Position numbers and translations under genes: made by a program
In this document: one piece after another, positions 58,219-64,000 of the stretch
Layout: each line of letters begins with the position of its first letter
Position numbering within the stretch: position 1 is the stretch's first letter
Source: Tritrichomonas musculus
Lineage: Eukaryota; Parabasalia; Tritrichomonadida; Tritrichomonadidae
Length of the DNA: 64,000 bases
NCBI GenBank assembly: GCA_039105265.1
Contig: JAPFFF010000015.1
Location: 682,001-746,000, forward strand
Reading direction: 5' to 3'
The notes under the pieces: generated by a model
Database searches by the model: none
What the model saw: the letters and a program-made list of their open reading frames with translations, nothing else
Told to the model about the DNA's origin: nothing

Positions 58219-59175
58219 ATGAGTGTATTAACTCCTATACAAGATAGAAATGTTAATGATAAAGAAGCTTTTGTTATTAATGAAACTAATAAATTAGTAT
58301 TTTATGATGAAACAGATTTAATTACTGTTAATTTGTATTTAAGTAGTAATTATAGAGATTTGTATATAATAACCACAAAATCATATAGTATTGGACTTAA
58401 TACTGAAGAAGAAGATAATGATAATGATGATAATACTACTAATTCTCGTGATGTAGTTAATGAAGAACTATTAATACACTTACCTGATGTTGTTGATACT
58501 AAAGATGAACAGAATTTGATAAATGATAAAGAAGTAGTTGATAAAAGCTTAATAACTAAATATAAGTTAGTAGTTGATAATACAGATAAAGAAAATAGTA
58601 CTTTAGTATTTATAGAAAAAGAATTCAGAAATATCAATGAATCATATATAATACTTTATAAAGAATACAATAATGAATATGACAACTATGATACTAAAAA
58701 TTATTGTTTTAGTACTGATATTAACGGTAATATAATAAAAACAAAAGAACCTACTCCTATTTATATATTTATGGGTTTTGAAAAAGAAGAATTCTTAAAA
58801 TCATGGAATAAAGTTAGATTAAGAAATAAAGATGAAGAAACTAATAAATACTCATTTCAATATTATTTAGATCATTATAATAGAAGAGGTTTTCCAATTA
58901 TTAACGTATTTAAACAAGCAGTAACAAGTCCTATATTAAGTTTAGGATCACATAATACTACTACTTCACGAAATAAACCTAAAATTCCAACATTAATATT
59001 ACAACAAACTTCAAATGATAATGATGAAGTAAGACCAAAAATAAAAACAAACACTAATCGAAATACACTTAATGAAGTAAGACCAAAAAAAATATTACCG
59101 AATTATCCAACTATGCTTAGTGATTTAAATAATAACAATAACAATTTTTCAATTCCTAAATTTAAACCTATATAA
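58219..59175 (+). CDS. Polinton B protein of unknown function, 318 residues
   Basis: Unrecognised. The N-terminal half is beta-like (NKLVFYDETDLITVNLYLSS) and is interrupted by an acidic segment with NSRDVV, LPDVVDTKDE and DKEVVDK, related in sequence to the SSREVV unit of the integrase. The C-terminal third is Asn/Thr/Pro/Lys-rich with two NEVRPK copies. No counterpart in element A is evident. It lies just after the minor capsid candidate on the same strand. Confidence 0.6.
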   Translation: MSVLTPIQDRNVNDKEAFVINETNKLVFYDETDLITVNLYLSSNYRDLYIITTKSYSIGLNTEEEDNDNDDNTTNSRDVVNEELLIHLPDVVDTKDEQNLINDKEVVDKSLITKYKLVVDNTDKENSTLVFIEKEFRNINESYIILYKEYNNEYDNYDTKNYCFSTDINGNIIKTKEPTPIYIFMGFEKEEFLKSWNKVRLRNKDEETNKYSFQYYLDHYNRRGFPIINVFKQAVTSPILSLGSHNTTTSRNKPKIPTLILQQTSNDNDEVRPKIKTNTNRNTLNEVRPKKILPNYPTMLSDLNNNNNNFSIPKFKPI

Positions 59176-59199
59176 AATCACATAACGACTATATTATTT

Positions 59200-60690
59200 T
59201 TATGCTTTTTTAGTTCTTTTTGTAATATATGTTTGATTAGCAAATTCATCTTTCTTTATCTTATATAATTTCTTAGTTATAATATAATTACCACCTACTT
59301 GATTATTAATGAAAGTATCAATACTATCACAAAATGATTCTCTTAATTCTTTTATAAATTCTTTGGTTAATCTATTATTTTGTATATCATCAGCTAAATT
59401 AGCAAAAGCTTCAAAATTTTCATCACTAAATGATAAACCATGTGTAAACACAATAGCATGAGTATTATCAATCATAGTATTTAATTCTTCATCTCTTATT
59501 TCTGTACCAGGTTCTATATAATCTTTATCAATTGGTATAGTAGCTTTCATATGATCATTATAAAATGTTTGAATAGCTATACCTAAATCAGCATTTACTT
59601 TCTTTCTATTATCTCGTTTAAATTGTAACCACTTTTTCCAATCACTTTCACAATTATTTTTGGCCATAGCTTTAATTTCAAACATTAGAACAAATAAAGC
59701 ATTACAAACTTTGAAATAACTGAACAATGTTTTTAATGGTTCTAATCTGCTAAATGCAACATGTTCGGTATCTTTAAACATATTAAATAATGCAATCTGC
59801 CATATTTTTGAGAATATTGAAGCCCATAATCCTCTTGCTGTTAATCTTGAACTTATTCTAGGTTTAGATAATCCAACTTCTTCATATGCTTTAACAGCAT
59901 TTTGCATATCTTGATCATAATTTTCAACATCTAGTTTAAATTTACCATTATTCCATTCATCATTTGAATATGTCCATGTTTTAGCAGAATTAGTTAATTT
60001 TCTCATCCAAATTTCAAAAGGTTCTATCTTACCCTTATTTTTGATTCTTTCAGTTTGCCATATTTTTTTATACGGATCTGATTTAACTAATTTGAAACCA
60101 TTAATTATAACAGGTCTACCTAATCTATCAACAATAACAATATCTTCAACTTTATCACCGTTTAAATCACAAATAGGGTTATTAAATGGATCTGTCGTAT
60201 CAGAACGAGTTGGTATTAATCTATATAATGGATAACCTGATTTATCAAACTTCTTCTTACAATATAATTCTGCACCATCACGTGTAGCACATTTTGGTGA
60301 AAACTTGATTCTATAGTTACCGTTTATGATGATATCAAATAAAGCTTCTCTATATTTAGATAAATCAACTCCTTCTTTATTCTTGAAAATGTATAAATCA
60401 TTCATCGTATTCTTAGAATTTTCAAATGTTTTTTCTGCTCTTTTACCGACTCTTGTTACTTTACCCAAACTTTTAAGATATTCTTGAACATCAAATTCAG
60501 TACCAGAAACAGGTTCTTCTTTACTAGTTAATAGATTTCTATATTGTTCAAGACTTTCATCTTCAACTACTTCAGCTTCATTATTATTATTATCATTATT
60601 TTCATCAGAATCATCATACAAAGAAGATAACTTGTTTTTATTATGTTGTTTTTGATATTCTTTACTAGGAGTTGTAAAAGTTCTATTCAT
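59200..60690 (-). CDS. DGDG-motif conserved Polinton protein of element B, 496 residues
   Basis: Homologue of 37,097. The conserved centre is CDLNGDKVEDIVIVDRLGRP then VIINGFKLV. The N-terminus is acidic and Asn-rich (YDDSDENNDNNNNEAEVVED); the C-terminal half is helical with SKIWQIALFNMFKDTEHVAF. The first ATG is at 60,690; the frame upstream opens only with TTG and would run into the divergent fibre gene. Both genes share a 37-base divergent promoter region. Confidence 0.7.
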   Translation of the reverse strand: MNRTFTTPSKEYQKQHNKNKLSSLYDDSDENNDNNNNEAEVVEDESLEQYRNLLTSKEEPVSGTEFDVQEYLKSLGKVTRVGKRAEKTFENSKNTMNDLYIFKNKEGVDLSKYREALFDIIINGNYRIKFSPKCATRDGAELYCKKKFDKSGYPLYRLIPTRSDTTDPFNNPICDLNGDKVEDIVIVDRLGRPVIINGFKLVKSDPYKKIWQTERIKNKGKIEPFEIWMRKLTNSAKTWTYSNDEWNNGKFKLDVENYDQDMQNAVKAYEEVGLSKPRISSRLTARGLWASIFSKIWQIALFNMFKDTEHVAFSRLEPLKTLFSYFKVCNALFVLMFEIKAMAKNNCESDWKKWLQFKRDNRKKVNADLGIAIQTFYNDHMKATIPIDKDYIEPGTEIRDEELNTMIDNTHAIVFTHGLSFSDENFEAFANLADDIQNNRLTKEFIKELRESFCDSIDTFINNQVGGNYIITKKLYKIKKDEFANQTYITKRTKKA

Positions 60691-60727
60691 TAGTTTATTA
60701 TATAAAAAAACGTTTAACAATAGATAA

Positions 60728-62683
60728 ATGTTTACAATCAATCAAGCTAATAAAAATAAAAATTGTAATACTATTGATGAATTAATAATAGAATACATAA
60801 AGAAATATGGTAATTATACTACTATTGATGTTGATTTAAATGAGTATCGTAAAACTAATGATCTAAGTTATAATGAAAATGATGAATTAGTATTGAAAAG
60901 TTCATTAAATGAATATCGTAAAACTAATGATCTAAGTTATGGTGAAAATGATGAATTAGTATTAAAAAGTTCATTATCAAACAACAACAATAATAATAAA
61001 CTTGAAATACTTACTTATGAAAAAGAATATAATAATGATACTCCAATATTTCTTCAACATATAGGTGAAATTGCTAATGATACTAATGTGTTATCTACTA
61101 ATTTATGTATACACATTATTTCTGATTTTGTTGAATATAACAATGATAATAAATTGATTGTTAAAATGAAAACAGTTGATAATGATGATATTGAAACATT
61201 TCTACAAAATATATATATTCGATCTTATGATACTAATGTATTATCTGCTAAATTAACAAGAGAATTTGTATATAAATATGTAGATCATGTTATGACTAAT
61301 ATCAATATAGTAAAATATGATAGTGAATTTAGATTAGATGAATATAAATCATTAAATTTAACATATTTTGATGAAACATATGATGAAAAAGTATTAAGTA
61401 TGAAATCATGTTTGAGTATGTATTATGATTTACGTGATAAATTTTATGATAAACAAGATAAACTAGAATTTTCTTCAACAATATCAGATTATGAAACTAA
61501 TAAAGAATCAACATCAATTATTCCATCATTATCATTATTAAATGAATTATTAACAAATAATGTTTATACTTCAGCTGATTTAATAAATAATTCACTTGAA
61601 ACTACTGATTTCGATAGATTTTATTATAATGAATTATATGGTATATTCGAAAAAAATGAGAAACCAATGACTAATTTAGCTTCATTAATATTATCTAAAG
61701 TTGTATTTAAATGTCAAATGTCTGATTGTTTAGCAGAATATGATAATAAATATGTTACCAAAGAAGGTGATTCAACTATTAAAGGTACATTGTCAATATT
61801 AGCTGAAAATGCTACAGATTCAACATTTACAAATTCATTAATATTTGGTAGAAGTTCAACTGAAAATGAAGCTGCAACATTAAGCTTTTTCATGAATTCA
61901 GGAGCTTTAGGAGTTGTTGGACATGAAAATCTTATAAATTGGAGTACAACAAATACAACTTTTCATAATAATATTGTATTAGCATATAGTAAATTAGAAA
62001 TAGATAGTAAAGAACCTAACGGATTACTTGTTTATCAAGAAAATCCAAATTTATGTGAATCGAACATAATTCTTGGTCTTAATTCAGCAAAATGTGCAAA
62101 AATACAATATTATAATCAAGGTAATTTAGCTTATTATAGAATATTATTTGATAATTCAACCGCATTTTTATATGAAATTGCTTCATCAGTAAGAACAACA
62201 AAAATTGATTCTAATCTTTTAGTTAACGGTACAATTACATCAAATGGATCAAATACTATTACTCATTATTGTCCTATTGAGTCTACTTTAAATAATGTTG
62301 ATGATTTCATTATAGGAGCTCCTGTTTACTTAACCGGAAAAGTATATAAACGAAAAGATGATAAATGGATAGAATCAAATGAAGATGATGTTATTGATTG
62401 TATATGTTCAGTTAAAACACAAGGAATATGGAAAGAATATATTGGGATTTGTACACATATAGATAAAGAAAACAATTCAATCAAGTTTGCTAATTTAGGT
62501 GATTATCTTGTTCGTGTTACTGATTCTTCATGTTATAGTATAGGTGATGAAGTATTTATTGATGATGATAATAAGCTTAAGATTTTATCAGGTGAAACAG
62601 CAATAACATCAAAAATAAAAAGATTAACTGTAGGAATAGTAACATCAATTATAAACAAAAATATGTTAGCTGTTTTTAAATAA
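60728..62683 (+). CDS. Fibre/spike-like protein of Polinton B
   Basis: A 651-residue protein, half the length of its element A counterpart at 28,250. The N-terminal part has a perfect-phase 23-residue tandem duplication (LNEYRKTNDLSYxENDELVL, 60,836-60,904 and 60,905-60,973); element A has a related LNDYRRKDDLSYGN. Then come repeats of a xxVLSxxL pattern (NVLSTNLCIHI, NVLSAKLTREF, KVLSMKSCLSM) like phage tail-fibre repeats. A middle segment reads as a beta-helix/knob (STIKGTLSIL...WSTTNTTFHNN). The last ~130 residues from ITHYCPIES to MLAVFK match element A closely. Confidence 0.7.
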   Translation: MFTINQANKNKNCNTIDELIIEYIKKYGNYTTIDVDLNEYRKTNDLSYNENDELVLKSSLNEYRKTNDLSYGENDELVLKSSLSNNNNNNKLEILTYEKEYNNDTPIFLQHIGEIANDTNVLSTNLCIHIISDFVEYNNDNKLIVKMKTVDNDDIETFLQNIYIRSYDTNVLSAKLTREFVYKYVDHVMTNINIVKYDSEFRLDEYKSLNLTYFDETYDEKVLSMKSCLSMYYDLRDKFYDKQDKLEFSSTISDYETNKESTSIIPSLSLLNELLTNNVYTSADLINNSLETTDFDRFYYNELYGIFEKNEKPMTNLASLILSKVVFKCQMSDCLAEYDNKYVTKEGDSTIKGTLSILAENATDSTFTNSLIFGRSSTENEAATLSFFMNSGALGVVGHENLINWSTTNTTFHNNIVLAYSKLEIDSKEPNGLLVYQENPNLCESNIILGLNSAKCAKIQYYNQGNLAYYRILFDNSTAFLYEIASSVRTTKIDSNLLVNGTITSNGSNTITHYCPIESTLNNVDDFIIGAPVYLTGKVYKRKDDKWIESNEDDVIDCICSVKTQGIWKEYIGICTHIDKENNSIKFANLGDYLVRVTDSSCYSIGDEVFIDDDNKLKILSGETAITSKIKRLTVGIVTSIINKNMLAVFK

Positions 62684-62756
62684 AGTGACATAAATTCTTC
62701 TTCACTTTTAAATATGTTAACTGTACAAAAATAAAACTATTATTTTTACATTTCAT

Positions 62757-63149
62757 TTATGAATTAGATATTATATTAATAATTCTTTCTGTCATATATG
62801 TTGAAATGCTAATATTTAATTGTTCTTTAATCATATTTTGAAGAAACATTAAACGATTAGGTTGAGCTTGATTTAAAACTTGTTCTTTATTATTAAGTGC
62901 AAATTGTAATACTTGATTTCTTTGTTCATTATTCAAGAATTTAGATCTATTTAATGGATATGATCTATTTAATCTTCTTCTTGTTATTTGAGCTTCATTT
63001 TGAGTTTGTTGTTGATTTTGTAAATCATCTCTAAATGATATCAATTCATTTATTATTCTATTGATTTGAGTTATTTGATCTTGTTCATTATTATTTTGTT
63101 CTTGTTCTTGTTCTTCATTTGTGTTTGTGTTATCTTGATTTTGACTCAT
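62757..63149 (-). CDS. Gln/Asn-rich protein of Polinton B, 130 residues
   Basis: Unrecognised. N-terminal Gln/Glu/Asn-rich low complexity with a short coiled coil, then a more ordered basic helical half (RRRLNRSYPLNRSKFL...). It lies downstream of the polymerase on the same strand, 58 bases away. Confidence 0.6.
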   Translation of the reverse strand: MSQNQDNTNTNEEQEQEQNNNEQDQITQINRIINELISFRDDLQNQQQTQNEAQITRRRLNRSYPLNRSKFLNNEQRNQVLQFALNNKEQVLNQAQPNRLMFLQNMIKEQLNISISTYMTERIINIISNS

Positions 63150-63207
63150 ATTTTAGATTTTTGTTTTTAAAATAAAAAATAAAAAAGTAGTTTTTTTAAA
63201 ATTGTTT

Positions 63208-64000
63208 TCATTGTTTAATTAAATAATCATTAGCAGAAAGACCAAATATATAAGGAGCACAAGATTGATTTTCTAATACAATCATTTTAGTATGTGAAGC
63301 AGTTAAAGCATTTTTATTAACAGTTACTTTACTCATTATATTATTTTTCATTTGAAGATTTATATTTTGTCCTATTTTTACTGTTTGATTCTTTAATATA
63401 TCATTATAATCTTCATATTCTATCTTATTCTTTTTAAGACTAACTCCTTTTAATTTTAATGATTTTGTTTGTTTATTATTGTTGAATATTGTATAACATT
63501 TAGGTGCTAAAGTTATCATATTATCTCCTATCTTTTCAATAGCACATCCTAATAATTTCTTTTCATCTTCTATAGTATTAATATTAGGATTTGGCATAAA
63601 TTTGTAAATATGTTTATCCCAAAATGATTTGTCTTTAATGATATAATCAAATAATTGAGAAGAAGGTTGATTTTTATCTCCTGAAACTGCAAAATAAGCT
63701 GAATCAGTATCTCCTTCTATAAAATGAAACTTATTTGTATCTAAACATCTATTCATAAAATCGTAATAGAATGTAAGATAAACAAACTTAGCATTATCTA
63801 AAGTCCAAAATGATTCTTGTAAACAAGTTGTACAATGATAGTATTTAGGTTGTTGTTGTATTATAAATAAATCATCTTTTAACTGAGCACCATTCATATA
63901 AGTTTGAGAAATAATATACTGATAAGCTTTGTTAGTATCGCAAATCTTTACTTTACAAAACTTTTCTGTATTTATTCCGTCATATCCATATGAACCATTC
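63208..64000 (-). CDS. Protein-primed DNA polymerase B of Polinton B (3' part; runs off window)
   Basis: The frame is open to the window edge, so the gene continues beyond 64,000. At the edge the motif B block NGSYGYDGINTEKF is read, further in the motif C strand HFIEGDTDSAYFAVS (~63,690-63,735), then a Lys-rich tail with LAPKCYTIFNN and KLKGVSLKKN, equal to the thumb-side K-x-Y/K-G region. Motifs differ clearly from the element A polymerase (NSCYGK and YQDTDSMH), so the two elements use different polymerase lineages. An ATG at 63,897 inside the frame is not the real start. Confidence 0.88.
   Translation of the reverse strand, partial: NGSYGYDGINTEKFCKVKICDTNKAYQYIISQTYMNGAQLKDDLFIIQQQPKYYHCTTCLQESFWTLDNAKFVYLTFYYDFMNRCLDTNKFHFIEGDTDSAYFAVSGDKNQPSSQLFDYIIKDKSFWDKHIYKFMPNPNINTIEDEKKLLGCAIEKIGDNMITLAPKCYTIFNNNKQTKSLKLKGVSLKKNKIEYEDYNDILKNQTVKIGQNINLQMKNNIMSKVTVNKNALTASHTKMIVLENQSCAPYIFGLSANDYLIKQ

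Larger units (their letters stand above)
49307..64000. mobile_element. Polinton/Maverick element B, left end and most genes (runs off window)
   Basis: It begins 64 bases after the Kolobok-like element, at a GTAG tip (GTAGTATATATGAGTGCTCAATTAGGG-like, compare GTAG and CTCTCAATTAAG of element A). It carries ATPase, capsid, integrase, minor capsid candidate, fibre-like, DGDG-motif and polymerase genes, all open as far as seen, so it looks whole up to the window edge. The right end and target duplication lie outside. It shares the gene set with element A but not its gene order, and its proteins are strongly diverged, so it belongs to a separate family within trichomonad Polintons. Confidence 0.9.

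Overview
The window is AT-rich nuclear DNA of a protist, most likely a parabasalid of the Tritrichomonas type. The reasons are dense intronless host genes read with the standard code, short AT-rich 5' leaders, and above all Polinton/Maverick elements with protein-primed polymerases of the sort that fill trichomonad genomes. The genus is inferred, not proved.

Layout. 1-13,510 is host chromosome: a secreted SUN-like protein, a USP5/isopeptidase T deubiquitinase, a FOP/CEP43-like LisH protein, a membrane-anchored fucosyltransferase-like enzyme, a very large alpha-solenoid protein and an ABHD-type alpha/beta hydrolase. 13,511-18,700 is gene-poor. It holds a nested inverted-repeat (MITE-like) unit, a Ser/Cys-rich locus split between two frames, a 52-base A tract, decayed pieces of a protein kinase and another gene, and an intact tRNA-Ser(AGA). 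18,861-39,304 is a complete-looking Polinton (element A, 20.4 kb), starting 162 bases past the tRNA. 39,305-45,266 is host again: an SLC12 cation-chloride cotransporter and an acidic coiled-coil protein. 45,267-49,243 is a Kolobok/Mutator-like DNA transposon with TTAA target duplications, about 190-base diverged terminal repeats and one open transposase. From about 49,307 to the window end runs a second Polinton (element B), entered from its left end and cut by the window edge.

The two Polintons carry largely the same virion gene set (double jelly-roll capsid, short jelly-roll-like minor capsid candidate, packaging ATPase, amphipathic pVI-like protein, fibre-like protein, a DGDG-motif protein, several small conserved proteins) plus an integrase and a protein-primed DNA polymerase. 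Gene order is rearranged, proteins are strongly diverged, and the polymerases look like different lineages. Comparing them exposes conserved proteins that no single element would reveal, including a 39-46 residue membrane protein next to the ATPase block. Element A also has dissimilar iterated motifs just inside its two ends and a perfect hairpin inside both inverted repeats. Neither element shows breaks in its main genes, so both look young; the inner terminal-repeat arms of element A differ at about 2 of 211 positions.
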